DNA of 47,412 nt, taken from assembly GCA_012799605.1 (NCBI GenBank), contig JAAZKX010000031.1, forward strand, positions 1 through 47,412, in the 5' to 3' direction. The notes beneath the pieces are model-generated. The model was not told the origin of the DNA. It did no database searches and saw only the letters and a program-made list of their open reading frames with translations. A program made the translations under genes and the position numbers. The DNA is from Bacillota bacterium (GTDB taxonomy: Bacteria > Bacillota > DTU030 > DUMP01). Of this stretch, positions 9,806 to 18,628 are shown one piece after another (positions within the stretch are counted from its first letter, which is position 1; each line of letters opens with the position of its first letter).

Positions 9806-10127
9806 TATAGCTGTAATTGGCGATAATGATTCTGTTTTGGGCTTCAAAGCCGTAGGTGTAACTGTTTTTCCTGTGAGCGAACCGGACGAGGTCAAGGCAG
9901 TGTTAAGATCCTTGGCCCGCGATGAAACGTATCGGGTGATTTTTATCACCGAAGAGGCGGCGGCAGCAGCCAAAGAACAAGTGGCCAATCTCCAAAAACG
10001 GATGACGCCGGTCCTGACCCTAATCCCCGGCAGCCGGGGCAGTATGGGGTTCGGGATGGAGCAGATAAAACGCAATGTCGAAAAAGCTGTCGGCGCGGAT
10101 ATCTTATTTGGGAAAGAGGGTAGGTAA
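9792..10127 (+). CDS. ntpG: V-type ATP synthase subunit F (NtpG)
   Basis: A small 111-residue central-stalk subunit. The sequence [20 protein letters not shown] followed by an alpha/beta fold ending in [15 protein letters not shown] is the family signature. It attaches to subunit D in the rotor. The start codon is uncertain among GTG 9789, ATG 9792 and ATG 9798; ATG 9792 is preferred for its 8-base spacing to AAAAGG. It overlaps ntpC by 14 bases and lies 2 bases before ntpA. Confidence 0.9.
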   Translation: MFMPNIAVIGDNDSVLGFKAVGVTVFPVSEPDEVKAVLRSLARDETYRVIFITEEAAAAAKEQVANLQKRMTPVLTLIPGSRGSMGFGMEQIKRNVEKAVGADILFGKEGR

Positions 10128-10129
10128 GT

Positions 10130-11902
10130 TTGGGCGTTGGCAGGATAATTAAAGTCTCCGGCCCCTTGGTAGTGGCCGAAAACATGCAGGATGCCAAAAT
10201 GTATGACGTAGTTCGCGTCTCCGAAGAACGACTCATCGGTGAAATTATCGAACTGCATGGTGATAAGGCTTCTATTCAAGTCTATGAGGAGACCGGCGGC
10301 ATCGGCCCGGGAGAGCCGGTCTACCTTACCGGGGCACCCCTTTCAGTAGAGCTTGGACCGGGCCTGATCGAATCCATCTATGACGGTATTCAACGTCCGC
10401 TGGACGTAATTGAAGCCCAAGTGGGTAACTACATCACCCGTGGTGTGGAAGCAAATGCCTTAGATCGGGACAAAAAATGGGACTTTGTTCCCAAAGTTAA
10501 AGTCGGTGATCAGGTTGTTGCCGGTGATATTTTAGGGACCGTGCAAGAGACCACGCCGGTGGAGCACCGGATTATGGTGCCGATAGGTTTGGAAGGCGAG
10601 GTAGCGGAGATTTATTCCGGTTCGGCTACCGTTACCGATGTCATCGCCAAGATCAAAACCGAAACCGGCCTAAAAGAAGTTACCATGATGCAAAAATGGC
10701 CGGTCCGCCGCGGGCGCCCCTATAAAGTCAAGCTGCCGCCGGAAGAAGTGATGACCACAGGTCAGCGGGTTATCGACATGTTCTTCCCGGTGGCCAAAGG
10801 CGGCACGGCATGCATTCCAGGGCCGTTTGGCAGCGGCAAGACGGTGGTACAGCACCAGCTGGCCAAATGGGCCGATGCCGAAATCGTCGTCTACATCGGC
10901 TGCGGTGAACGCGGCAACGAGATGACTGACGTACTGCTGGAATTTCCGCAGTTAGAAGACCCCAAAACAGGGGAACCGCTGATGAAGCGGACAGTGCTGA
11001 TAGCCAACACATCCAATATGCCGGTGGCGGCCCGAGAAGCCTCCATTTATACCGGAATTACAATCGCCGAATACTTCCGTGATATGGGCTATAGTGTGGC
11101 CCTGATGGCCGACTCTACCTCGCGTTGGGCCGAGGCCCTGCGGGAGATGTCCGGCCGGCTGGAAGAGATGCCCGGTGAAGAAGGCTATCCGGCCTATCTC
11201 GGTTCCCGAGTAGCCGAATTTTACGAGCGCGCCGGGCGGGTTACCTGTCTGGGCTCCGATGAGCGCGTAGGTGCGTTGACGGCTGTCGGTGCGGTTTCCC
11301 CTCCGGGCGGCGACCTATCCGAGCCGGTAACCCAAAGCACGCTCAGGGTGGTCAAGGTTTTTTGGAGTTTGGATGCTCCCTTGGCCTATGCCCGCCACTT
11401 CCCCGCCATCCATTGGTTGCTTAGCTATTCCCTTTATTTGGACAACATCGATGAATATTTGCGCCGCGAGCTGGGTGACGATTGGATCGACATGCGAGTC
11501 GAATCCATGCGGCTGCTACAGCAAGAATCAGAACTACAGGAGATCGTACGGCTGGTAGGCGTTGATTCACTGTCGGCCCGGGAGCGCCTGATCTTGGAGA
11601 CAGCCAGATCCATCCGGGAAGACTTCCTCCTTCAAAATGCCTTCCACGACGTCGACACCTATTGTTCATTAGAAAAACAAAAATTAATGATGAAACTCAT
11701 TATGACCTTCCACGAAGAGGCCCTCAGAGCCTTGGAGCGGGAAGCTGATCTAGATAAATTGCTGGCACTGCCGGTGCGCGAACGCATCGCCAGGGCCAAA
11801 TACACCACCGAAGAAGACCTAGGGCAATTTGAGCAAATATTGACTGATATTCAGGCCCAGATAGCAGAACTTACAGCAGTAGGAGGTGAGGATGTTGCCT
11901 AA
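10130..11902 (+). CDS. ntpA: V-type ATP synthase catalytic subunit A
   Basis: Catalytic subunit (590 residues) that hydrolyses or makes ATP in the V1/A1 head. Visible parts: an N-terminal beta barrel, the A-subunit-specific non-homologous insert (about 110-190), the Walker A P-loop GPFGSGKT at 231-238 with K237, the catalytic glutamate E260 in GCGERGNEM, and the [20 protein letters not shown] region near 330-350. Length is normal. The start is TTG 10130, with AGAGGG at 10115-10120; no other in-frame start keeps the conserved [11 protein letters not shown] start. It overlaps ntpB. Confidence 0.96.
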   Translation: MGVGRIIKVSGPLVVAENMQDAKMYDVVRVSEERLIGEIIELHGDKASIQVYEETGGIGPGEPVYLTGAPLSVELGPGLIESIYDGIQRPLDVIEAQVGNYITRGVEANALDRDKKWDFVPKVKVGDQVVAGDILGTVQETTPVEHRIMVPIGLEGEVAEIYSGSATVTDVIAKIKTETGLKEVTMMQKWPVRRGRPYKVKLPPEEVMTTGQRVIDMFFPVAKGGTACIPGPFGSGKTVVQHQLAKWADAEIVVYIGCGERGNEMTDVLLEFPQLEDPKTGEPLMKRTVLIANTSNMPVAAREASIYTGITIAEYFRDMGYSVALMADSTSRWAEALREMSGRLEEMPGEEGYPAYLGSRVAEFYERAGRVTCLGSDERVGALTAVGAVSPPGGDLSEPVTQSTLRVVKVFWSLDAPLAYARHFPAIHWLLSYSLYLDNIDEYLRRELGDDWIDMRVESMRLLQQESELQEIVRLVGVDSLSARERLILETARSIREDFLLQNAFHDVDTYCSLEKQKLMMKLIMTFHEEALRALEREADLDKLLALPVRERIARAKYTTEEDLGQFEQILTDIQAQIAELTAVGGEDVA

Positions 11903-13277
11903 AGAATACAGAACAGTTTCCGATATTGCCGGGCCTCTGATGCTAGTAGAACAAGTGGCGGGGGTCAAATATGATGAACTGGTCGAGATGGAGCTGGGAG
12001 ACGGCAGTACCCGCCGGGGTCAAGTGCTGGAGGTTTCCGGCGACACAGCCTTGGTGCAGGTATTTGAAGGTACTTCCGGAGTCGATCTTGGCACGGCCAA
12101 AATCAGATTCCTGGGCCGGGGTCTGGAACTGGGCGTATCGATGGATCTTCTGGGGCGGGTGTTCGATGGTCTGGGCAACCCCCGTGACGATGGCCCCCGG
12201 ATCATCCCCGAAGCGCGTCGGGATGTGAACGGCTATCCTATCAACCCTACCGCCCGGGACTACCCGTCCGAGTTTATCCAAACAGGTATTTCGGCTATCG
12301 ACGGCCTCAACACGATGGTTCGCGGCCAGAAGCTACCGGTGTTTTCAGCCGCCGGCCTGCCGCATTCCCGCTTAGCGGCCCAGATCGCGCGCCAGGCCCA
12401 AGTGCCGGGCACAGAGGCCAAATTTGCGGTTATATTTGCGGCTATGGGTATAACCTTCGAAGAAGCCGACTTTTTCGTCACCGACTTCGAACGCACCGGC
12501 GCCATCGAACGGGCAGTCCTGTTTTTGAATCTGGCCGATGACCCGGCGATCGAACGTATCTCCACCCCCCGAATGGCACTGACCGCAGCAGAGTATTTAG
12601 CTTACGATAAGGGTATGCACGTGCTGGTCATCCTCACTGATATGACCAATTACGCCGAAGCCCTGCGCGAGATCTCCGCTGCCCGTAAAGAAGTTCCGGG
12701 CCGGCGGGGCTACCCGGGCTACCTGTACACCGACTTGGCCAGTATCTATGAACGGGCCGGCCGGATAAGAGGGGCCGAAGGCTCGGTGACCCAGGTGCCG
12801 ATTTTGACTATGCCCGAAGATGACAAGACTCACCCGATCCCGGATCTTACCGGCTACATTACCGAAGGACAAATAATATTGGCCCGCGACTTGCACCGAG
12901 CCGGCATTTATCCGCCTATCGACGTACTGCCATCGTTGTCACGTCTCAAAGACGAAGGCATCGGGGCCGGTAAAACCAGAGAAGACCACGCCGATACAAT
13001 GAACCAGCTTTATGCCGCTTATGCCCGGGGCAAAGAAGCCAAAGAGCTGGCGGCGATCCTGGGCGAGGCTGCCCTATCGGAAACCGACAAAGTGTTCTCC
13101 GATTTCGCCGACGAGTTCGAGGATCGCTATCTCCGTCAAGGCGAGGAAGAGGACCGCACGATCGTCGAGACGCTCGAGCTGGGCTGGGAGCTGTTATCGA
13201 TGCTGCCGCGGGTCGAGCTCAAGCGGATCCGGGATGAATATCTAGATAAATATTTACCTGAACCAAGGGAGGAATAG
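11892..13277 (+). CDS. ntpB: V-type ATP synthase regulatory subunit B
   Basis: Non-catalytic nucleotide-binding subunit (461 residues), which alternates with A in the hexameric head. As expected for B subunits the classic P-loop is missing: the segment reads [48 protein letters not shown] is the family hallmark (about 244-271). ATG 11892 lies 5 bases after AGGAGG (11881-11886); GTG 11886 is too close. The gene overlaps the ntpA end by 11 bases. Confidence 0.95.
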   Translation: MLPKEYRTVSDIAGPLMLVEQVAGVKYDELVEMELGDGSTRRGQVLEVSGDTALVQVFEGTSGVDLGTAKIRFLGRGLELGVSMDLLGRVFDGLGNPRDDGPRIIPEARRDVNGYPINPTARDYPSEFIQTGISAIDGLNTMVRGQKLPVFSAAGLPHSRLAAQIARQAQVPGTEAKFAVIFAAMGITFEEADFFVTDFERTGAIERAVLFLNLADDPAIERISTPRMALTAAEYLAYDKGMHVLVILTDMTNYAEALREISAARKEVPGRRGYPGYLYTDLASIYERAGRIRGAEGSVTQVPILTMPEDDKTHPIPDLTGYITEGQIILARDLHRAGIYPPIDVLPSLSRLKDEGIGAGKTREDHADTMNQLYAAYARGKEAKELAAILGEAALSETDKVFSDFADEFEDRYLRQGEEEDRTIVETLELGWELLSMLPRVELKRIRDEYLDKYLPEPREE

Positions 13278-13280
13278 CCC

Positions 13281-13922
13281 ATGGAACTTAGGGTTAATCC
13301 TACCCGAATGGAACTTAACCGCTTAAAAACACGCCTAGCCATGGCTGTCCGGGGTCATAAACTGCTAAAAGACAAGCGCGATGAGCTGATGCGCCAGTTT
13401 CTAGTCATGGTTCGCCAGAACAAAGAACTGCGCGAGCAAATCGAAGAACGCTTAGCCCAATCTTTCCGTAAATTTACCGGGGCTCGGGCGGTCATGTCAG
13501 CCGAGGCAATGGAAGAAGCCCTGATGTATCCTCAGTTGGAGCTTAAAGTGCAGCTTTCCATTCAAAACATCATGAGCGTCCGAACACCGAAAATCGACTG
13601 GGAAAAGGCGGGCCAAGGGACTACTGAAGCGGCTTATCCCTATGGCTTTGCCGAAACCTCAGGCGAGCTGGACGAGTCTATCGCTACGCTAGCCGAGCTG
13701 CTGCCGCAGCTGTTAGAGTTGGCCGAGGTCGAGACTGCCGTTACTCGGATGGCCGAAGAAATCGAACGCACTCGCCGGCGCGTCAATGCGCTGGAGCACG
13801 TAATGATCCCTGATTTGGAGCACACCGTGCGCTATATAACCATGCGGCTGGAAGAGAACGAGCGGGCTAACTTGACCCGGTTGATGAAAGTAAAAGACAT
13901 TGTCCGGGCCAAAAGTGTATAA
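13281..13922 (+). CDS. ntpD: V-type ATP synthase subunit D (central rotor shaft)
   Basis: Rotor axle of 213 residues, equivalent to the F-type gamma subunit. Two long helices frame the protein: the N-terminal VNPTRMELNRLKTRLAMAVRG with HKLLKDKRDEL, and a C-terminal helix ending RLEENERANLTRLMKVKDI, both family-typical. It is the last gene of the operon, 3 bases after ntpB, with AAGGGAGGA just upstream. A terminator follows 48 bases after the stop. Confidence 0.95.
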   Translation: MELRVNPTRMELNRLKTRLAMAVRGHKLLKDKRDELMRQFLVMVRQNKELREQIEERLAQSFRKFTGARAVMSAEAMEEALMYPQLELKVQLSIQNIMSVRTPKIDWEKAGQGTTEAAYPYGFAETSGELDESIATLAELLPQLLELAEVETAVTRMAEEIERTRRRVNALEHVMIPDLEHTVRYITMRLEENERANLTRLMKVKDIVRAKSV

Positions 13923-13970
13923 GGCTGACAGGATTTAGTCCCGGAATCAATTTAACTGGCAGATTAGATC

Positions 13971-14010
13971 AACAGAGGGCGGTTTTTCCGTCCTCTGTTG
14001 TAATTTATCC
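13971..14010 (+). terminator. Rho-independent terminator of the V-ATPase operon
   Basis: A 12-bp stem with one G-T wobble: AACAGAGGGCGG at 13971-13982 pairs with CCGTCCTCTGTT at 13988-13999, around a TTTTT loop. The following GTAATTTATCC is only moderately T-rich, but position and stem strength support a terminator. Confidence 0.75.
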
Positions 14011-14060
14011 TCCCTGGGCGGAGATACTGTTATCAGGATCATGCTCAAGGAGGGTATTGT

Positions 14061-15182
14061 TTGCTACCAAGAAAATGGAAGAGGTATTGGCGATCAGCCT
14101 TATTTATGGTATTGTTAATCGGAGTGTTTACAATTGCGGCATCTTTTTGGCCGGGCCAAGGACGCCGGGGCGAGCGGTTAAAAACACCGGCCGGTATTCC
14201 GCCGGTAGCAGAGCCGCCGCCGGCTGTAGACAGCGCGGCTACAATTCATCCTTACGCTACCATCAGCGCAGTAGCCCAGCGGGTGGGGCCGGCGGTAGTC
14301 GGTATTGCTACCCGAGAGCGGGTCTACGACTGGATTCATGGGCCGGTAGAGCAAGGTGGAGTAGGCTCGGGCATTATTTTTGACCCGGCCGGCTACATCC
14401 TCACCAATGACCATGTAATCAGCGGGGCCAAAAACATTATCGTCAGCCTGGCCGATGGCCGTCTGCTGGAAGGGCAGGTCGTCGGCACCGACCCGACCAT
14501 GGATCTGGCTGTCGTTAAAGTTGCGGCGGCCGAACTTACCCCGGCCCTGTTCGGCGATTCCGATCGGCTGCAGGTGGGGGAGTTGGCCGTAGCTATTGGC
14601 AACCCGCTGGGGCTAGAATTTCAGCGCACGGTCACCGCCGGAATTATCAGCGCTTTAAGCCGCACCATCCAAACCGATGATGGCAAAATCTTAGAAGATC
14701 TTATCCAAACCGATGCCCCGATCAATCCGGGCAACAGCGGCGGCCCTTTAGTAAACGCTCGCGGTGAAGTAGTGGGGATAAATTCGGCCAAAGCGAAAGC
14801 AGCCGAAGGCATGGGTTTTGCTATTCCCATCAGCCGGGCCCGCCCCATCGTCGAGGAAATTTTGGCCTACGGCTATGTGCAGCGCCCCTGGCTGGGCCTG
14901 TATGCGGCCGAAATCAACCCGGAAATAGTAGCTTACTTTCAACTGTCCCAGCAACAAGGAGTAGTAGTTTTAGATGTGTACCGCGCTAGCCCGGCCGAAG
15001 AAGCCGGGGTCAGAGCCGGGGATGTCATCACCCGAGTAGGTTCCAAGCGGATCACAACCCTGGCCGAGTTTAGCACGGCCGTGTCAGCAGCCAAAGTAGG
15101 TGCCAAAATTCGGCTCGGATTAAACCGCGGCGGTCGACAGAGGCAAGTAACCGTGCAGCTGGGCCAGCGGCCGCGCCAGTAA
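14061..15182 (+). CDS. htrA: Membrane-anchored serine protease HtrA/DegP
   Basis: Envelope quality-control protease, 373 residues. One N-terminal membrane helix (about 13-30), a Pro-rich linker, a trypsin-like domain with the triad H118 (LTNDHV), D148 (TMDLAVV) and S226 (NPGNSGGPL), and one PDZ domain (about 272-365). The start is TTG 14061, six bases after AAGGAGGG at 14047-14054. In Bacillus-type genomes an htrA gene ends the wal operon; here it is separated from yycI by the ATPase operon and its terminator, so it must use its own promoter, which I could not identify with confidence. Confidence 0.95.
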   Translation: MLPRKWKRYWRSALFMVLLIGVFTIAASFWPGQGRRGERLKTPAGIPPVAEPPPAVDSAATIHPYATISAVAQRVGPAVVGIATRERVYDWIHGPVEQGGVGSGIIFDPAGYILTNDHVISGAKNIIVSLADGRLLEGQVVGTDPTMDLAVVKVAAAELTPALFGDSDRLQVGELAVAIGNPLGLEFQRTVTAGIISALSRTIQTDDGKILEDLIQTDAPINPGNSGGPLVNARGEVVGINSAKAKAAEGMGFAIPISRARPIVEEILAYGYVQRPWLGLYAAEINPEIVAYFQLSQQQGVVVLDVYRASPAEEAGVRAGDVITRVGSKRITTLAEFSTAVSAAKVGAKIRLGLNRGGRQRQVTVQLGQRPRQ

Positions 15183-15267
15183 AAAAATAGGGGAGAAAGA
15201 AGGAATTGTATACAGTATGCAGAAATATAAACTAAGCCATATCATCTAGCAATAAGGAGGATTTGCC

Positions 15268-16677
15268 ATGGCCAAGCATGTGCCCAAATTGTGTGATACT
15301 TCACTTCGTGATGCCCACCAGAGTTTGTTTGCCACCCGCATGAAGATCGAACATATGATCCCGGTTCTGGAGCAAATCGATGCAGCCGGTTACTACTCGC
15401 TCGAGATGTGGGGCGGGGCTACTTTTGATACCTGCATGCGCTTTTTGAACGAAGATCCGTGGGAACGCTTGTGGACGATCAGAAAACATATTAAAAACAC
15501 CAAATTACAAATGCTCCTTCGGGGCCAGAACATACTAGGTTACCGCAACTATCCCGACGATGTAGTGGAAGAGTTTGTCCGGGCGATGGTCAAAGGCGGC
15601 ATCGACATCGTGCGTATCTTCGATGCCCTAAATGATGTGCGCAATATGCAGACCGCCATCCGAGTTACCAAAGAAGCGGGCGCCCATGCACAGGGCACAG
15701 TAGTTTATACTATCAGCCCGGTGCACGATATACCGCTTTACGTCAAAATCGCCCAAGAGCTGGTCGCTCTGGGCGTCGATTCCATCTGCGTCAAAGACAT
15801 GGCCGGCCTGATTTCGCCCTATACCGCCTACGAATTAGTAAAAGAACTGAAAGAAGAAATACCGGTCCCCATCAACCTCCACTGCCACTACACCAGCGGC
15901 ATGGCATCGATGGCCTATCTAAAAGCGGTGGAAGCCGGCGTGGATATTTTAGATACCGCCAGTTCGCCTTTAGCCATGGGGACATCGCAGCCGCCGGCTG
16001 AATCTTTAGTCGCAGCTTTGGCCGGAACCCCGCATGATACCGGCCTCGATCTAAAGCACCTGTCCGATATAGCCGATTACTGGCGCGAAGTTAAAAAAGA
16101 ATATGAGCAGTTTGCTACAGTGTCCACCGGAGTAGATACCAACGTACTTTCTTACCAAATCCCCGGCGGCATGATCTCCAATCTTTCCTCCCAGCTAGAG
16201 CAGCAGCAGGCGCTGGATAAATACCGCGCTTGCCTGGCCGAAGTGCCCAAAGTCAGACAAGAGCTGGGTTACCCGCCGCTGGTCACACCTACCAGCCAAA
16301 TTGTCGGTACCCAAGCAGTCTTTAATGTGCTTATGGGCGAACGCTACAAGGTAGTGCCGACCGAAGTCAAAAACTACGTTCTGGGCTACTATGGGCGGCC
16401 GCCGGCACCTATCGACCCCGAGGTGCAACAGAAAATTATCGGCGACGAAGAACCGATCACCGTCCGACCGGCTGACCTGATCGAACCGGGGCTGGAAAAA
16501 GCCAAAAAAGCTATCGCCGCCTATATGCAAAAACCGGAGGACATTTTATCCCAGGCCCTGTTCCCGCAGGTGGCCCCCAATTTCCTCAAGGAGCGTCTAG
16601 CGGCCAAAACCGCTGTCGATTACAATCTGGCCGAAGCCGCGGCCGAAGACGGCCCGGCCCCTTACTATCCGGTCTAA
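15268..16677 (+). CDS. pycB: Carboxyltransferase subunit, pyruvate carboxylase B / oxaloacetate decarboxylase alpha type
   Basis: Biotin-dependent carboxyltransferase of the DRE-TIM/HMGL-like family (469 residues), moving CO2 between carboxybiotin and pyruvate/oxaloacetate. The signature DTSLRDAHQSLFATR begins at residue 10 (metal ligand D10 or D15), the active-site lysine is K176 in KDMAG, and the metal-binding histidines are H205 and H207 in LHCHYTSG. The conserved C-terminal domain is present, but no AMKM-type biotinyl domain, so a separate biotin carrier is needed. Neither pycA (biotin carboxylase) nor the OadB/OadG pump subunits are in the window, so carboxylation versus decarboxylation cannot be decided. 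The start is ATG 15268 after AAGGAGG. Confidence 0.9.
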   Translation: MAKHVPKLCDTSLRDAHQSLFATRMKIEHMIPVLEQIDAAGYYSLEMWGGATFDTCMRFLNEDPWERLWTIRKHIKNTKLQMLLRGQNILGYRNYPDDVVEEFVRAMVKGGIDIVRIFDALNDVRNMQTAIRVTKEAGAHAQGTVVYTISPVHDIPLYVKIAQELVALGVDSICVKDMAGLISPYTAYELVKELKEEIPVPINLHCHYTSGMASMAYLKAVEAGVDILDTASSPLAMGTSQPPAESLVAALAGTPHDTGLDLKHLSDIADYWREVKKEYEQFATVSTGVDTNVLSYQIPGGMISNLSSQLEQQQALDKYRACLAEVPKVRQELGYPPLVTPTSQIVGTQAVFNVLMGERYKVVPTEVKNYVLGYYGRPPAPIDPEVQQKIIGDEEPITVRPADLIEPGLEKAKKAIAAYMQKPEDILSQALFPQVAPNFLKERLAAKTAVDYNLAEAAAEDGPAPYYPV

Positions 16678-16756
16678 CAGAAGAAGTTTTCGCTCCGGTT
16701 CTAGCTCTCCAGCCGAAACAAACTTTATCATTCCGATAAAATATGTAAATTTACCC

Positions 16757-16785
16757 TTGTCAAACTAAGCTGTCTCCTGTATACT
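16757..16785 (+). promoter_or_regulatory. Orphan sigma-A promoter after pycB
   Basis: TTGTCA at 16757-16762 and TATACT at 16780-16785 with an ideal 17-base spacer. No gene follows on this strand before the terminator at 16849, so it most likely drives a short RNA. Confidence 0.7.
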
Positions 16786-16791
16786 AGTACC

Positions 16792-16882
16792 AGCGAAAAC
16801 AATAACTAGCTTCAGGCCGAGTACTATCTTCTAATGTATCCCCCCATTTAACCCCGCTGCCGCCGGCAGCGGGGTTAATTTT
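16792..16882 (+). ncRNA. Candidate small RNA with C-rich motif
   Basis: Predicted transcript of about 90 bases from the promoter at 16757-16785 to the terminator at 16849-16882. It carries an apparently unpaired run of six Cs (16840-16845, in GTATCCCCCCATTT) just before the terminator stem, the kind of C-rich motif that several Gram-positive small RNAs use to pair with Shine-Dalgarno sequences. No open reading frame is convincing. This is inference from signals only; no known family was recognised. Confidence 0.45.
16849..16882 (+). terminator. Strong stem-loop terminator
   Basis: TAACCCCGCTGC (16849-16860) pairs perfectly over 12 bp with GCAGCGGGGTTA (16866-16877) around a CGCCG loop, followed by ATTTTAT. 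It can end the small RNA and pycB transcripts; on the other strand it could also stop hsp20 transcription, with a weaker T-tract. Confidence 0.8.
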
Positions 16883-16917
16883 ATCATTCGCCGGCCGGTT
16901 CTCCCGGCTGATTTAAG

Positions 16918-17355
16918 CTACTGCATCTGGTCGATTTTAAGCCGAACCCCACGTTGTTCTGGTGCCGCCTTAGGCAAAACGACTGTCACTACGCCATTTT
17001 TAAAGCTGGCCTTGGCCTGATTCGGCTTTATCTCAGCCGGCATAGCTATCTGGCGGGCAAATTCCCCGCGGTGTCGCTCGGAGCGAATAAACCCTTCGCG
17101 CTTTGTTTCCTGCTCCCGCTCCAAAATACCGCGGATAATCACGCTGTCGGGCATCACGGTAATGTCGACATCGTCCGGATCTACCCCCGGGATTTCGGCT
17201 TTGAGAATAAAGTCATTGTTCTGTTCGTAAAGATCTATCGCCGGTTGCCAACCGCGCATACCGATCAGATTGCTGTAGCGATCGAACAACCGACCCAGAT
17301 CCTCCCTAAATGGGGCCAGCTCAGCAAACGGATCCCAACGGATACGTGCCATCAT
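16918..17355 (-). CDS. Hsp20/alpha-crystallin family small heat-shock protein
   Basis: ATP-independent holdase chaperone of 145 residues. It has a short N-terminal arm (WDPFAELAPFREDLGRLFDRY), an alpha-crystallin domain (about 36-130) with the PGVDPDDVDITV and GEFARQIAMPAEI segments, and the A-x-F-K-N-G-V-V-T-V-V-L-P motif. The start is the first of two tandem ATGs (17355 or 17352), preceded by GGAGGAGGG at 17360-17368. It is transcribed divergently from the coiled-coil gene at 17459. A cytoplasmic stress protein; no clear CIRCE or CtsR site is present in the 103-base gap. Confidence 0.93.
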   Translation of the reverse strand: MMARIRWDPFAELAPFREDLGRLFDRYSNLIGMRGWQPAIDLYEQNNDFILKAEIPGVDPDDVDITVMPDSVIIRGILEREQETKREGFIRSERHRGEFARQIAMPAEIKPNQAKASFKNGVVTVVLPKAAPEQRGVRLKIDQMQ

Positions 17356-17458
17356 GCTTCCCTCCTCCAAATTACTTTTTTTATTGTACCCCGTCAAACA
17401 AAGATCATGTAACGTTGTTGAATTGGCCATACTAAAAGTGCAAATCGTAGAGGGAGCG

Positions 17459-18154
17459 ATGACTATGACCAAGCAGGAGCAAAGGTTAAGCAATATCCGG
17501 GCCAAGATCAATGAATTGCACAGCGCCCATCAAACCCAGGAGGATAATTGGCGCCACTTTCTCCGACAGGCCGAAACCTTGCTGCGCGAGGCCCAAACCG
17601 CGCTGCAGGATTGCGCCCAAAAGCAGCAGGATTTTAACAGCAAGCTAGAGCAAGAACTCCAGATGCTGGAGCAGGATATAGGGGCCAAAAGCAGCTTCAT
17701 TGCTTCAATCTCGCCTTCCAATCTGTTGGCCAAACAGGAACAGGTAGCCCAAAAAAGAGTAAGCCTGCTGCAAGGGTTTAAGCAGGGATGCGAGAGCATG
17801 ACCCAGCTCGAACAACAGCTGGCGGCAGTGATGGATCATGCCGCCGCGGGGCTCAATAAGCTGTCTCAATACAGCGATCCGGTCCGGGCCGGCCTTCAGG
17901 ATTTAGCTACCGAATTTAGCAACCTAGGCAATTTAACAAATCAAGCCCAACCGGCTGCATCGGCCCCAATGCCCGCTCCTACAGGCAATCCAACCGCCGC
18001 AGGAAGGGACAGCTTTGAAGCCCGGCTGTTGACCCAGCTGACTGTAGCCGAAACAGCCCTTAAAGATCTCCAGCAAGTATTGGAAAAAAACCGTCTGCTC
18101 AATCAGCTAGCTCACAATATCAATGAATTCGGGCATTCTTACAACCTGCACTAG
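17459..18154 (+). CDS. Unrecognised coiled-coil protein
   Basis: I do not recognise this 231-residue protein. It is soluble by appearance, with no signal peptide or membrane helix. Two Gln/Glu/Leu-rich coiled-coil stretches (about 5-75 and 195-222) flank a middle region and a low-complexity Ala/Pro linker (about 165-180, QPAASAPMPAPTGNPTAAG). The start is ATG 17459 after AGAGGGA; ATG 17465 is also possible. It is divergent from hsp20 and 78 bases upstream of the Gln-rich gene, with which it may be cotranscribed. Composition (many Gln, Leu, Ala) suggests an oligomerising or scaffold-like role, but nothing specific can be claimed. Confidence 0.75.
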   Translation: MTMTKQEQRLSNIRAKINELHSAHQTQEDNWRHFLRQAETLLREAQTALQDCAQKQQDFNSKLEQELQMLEQDIGAKSSFIASISPSNLLAKQEQVAQKRVSLLQGFKQGCESMTQLEQQLAAVMDHAAAGLNKLSQYSDPVRAGLQDLATEFSNLGNLTNQAQPAASAPMPAPTGNPTAAGRDSFEARLLTQLTVAETALKDLQQVLEKNRLLNQLAHNINEFGHSYNLH

Positions 18155-18166
18155 CTACAGAGAGCA

Positions 18167-18209
18167 AACACATAAAACCCGATCGGCTGGGGTAATTTAG
18201 TTATGTGTT
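18167..18209 (+). promoter_or_regulatory. Inverted repeat in front of the Gln-rich gene
   Basis: AACACATAA (18167-18175) and TTATGTGTT (18201-18209) are perfect 9-base inverted arms 25 bases apart, ending 10 bases before the Shine-Dalgarno AGAGGAGG (18219-18226). It could be an operator or an mRNA stem in the leader. It has no T-run and is not a terminator. Confidence 0.4.
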
Positions 18210-18232
18210 CATAATACAGAGGAGGTTAAACT

Positions 18233-18544
18233 ATGGCGGCAAATTCCGATCAACAAACCCAAAACAATCAGCAAACTGCCAATAAGTTGCAACAGCTGGC
18301 CCAACAAGCAGCCAGCGGCGGCGGAGCCCAATTCCAGCAATTGTTTGACCAATTAAAACAACAGGCCCAGCAGCAGGCTCAGCAAACAGACCAGCAAGTG
18401 CAACAATCGCTCCAAAGCGCCATGCAAGCTCTGCAGGAAGCCCAAAAATCAATTCAATCCAATCAAGTATACGCCCAAATGAGCCAAGTGCTGGATCAAT
18501 CAGTCCAGCAGCTACAGCAGGTTCAGCAAAGCCAACAACAGTAA
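18233..18544 (+). CDS. Small glutamine-rich protein (41% Gln)
   Basis: A 103-residue protein of which I count 42 glutamines. No signal peptide, membrane helix or Cys. The pattern (QQ pairs with Leu, Ala, Val and Ser in between) is compatible with an amphipathic helix from about 35 to 100, while GGG at 29-31 breaks the N-terminal part. Translation is well supported: AGAGGAGG at 18219-18226, ATG 18233, and a terminator 4 bases after the stop. I recognise no family. The neighbours are a coiled-coil protein upstream and the convergent gerA operon downstream; a role in sporulation or spore structure is only a guess from position. Confidence 0.8.
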   Translation: MAANSDQQTQNNQQTANKLQQLAQQAASGGGAQFQQLFDQLKQQAQQQAQQTDQQVQQSLQSAMQALQEAQKSIQSNQVYAQMSQVLDQSVQQLQQVQQSQQQ

Positions 18545-18547
18545 CAG

Positions 18548-18618
18548 CAGGCGGCACCTGGCCCGGATACCGCACTAGACCGGTTTTACCGCGGTGGCTG
18601 AGTGCCGCCTGTTTTTTT
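18548..18618 (+). terminator. Long stem-loop terminator after the Gln-rich gene
   Basis: CAGGCGGCAC (18548-18557) pairs perfectly with GTGCCGCCTG (18602-18611), followed by seven Ts. The 44-base loop holds smaller GC-rich stems. It lies 11 bases before the gerAC stop on the opposite strand. Confidence 0.75.
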
Positions 18619-18628
18619 ATTCGAATAT

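Noticed and set aside
17392-17408. CtsR-like heptad CGTCAAA upstream of hsp20
   Set aside because: The second half (AGATCAT) departs from consensus at too many positions.
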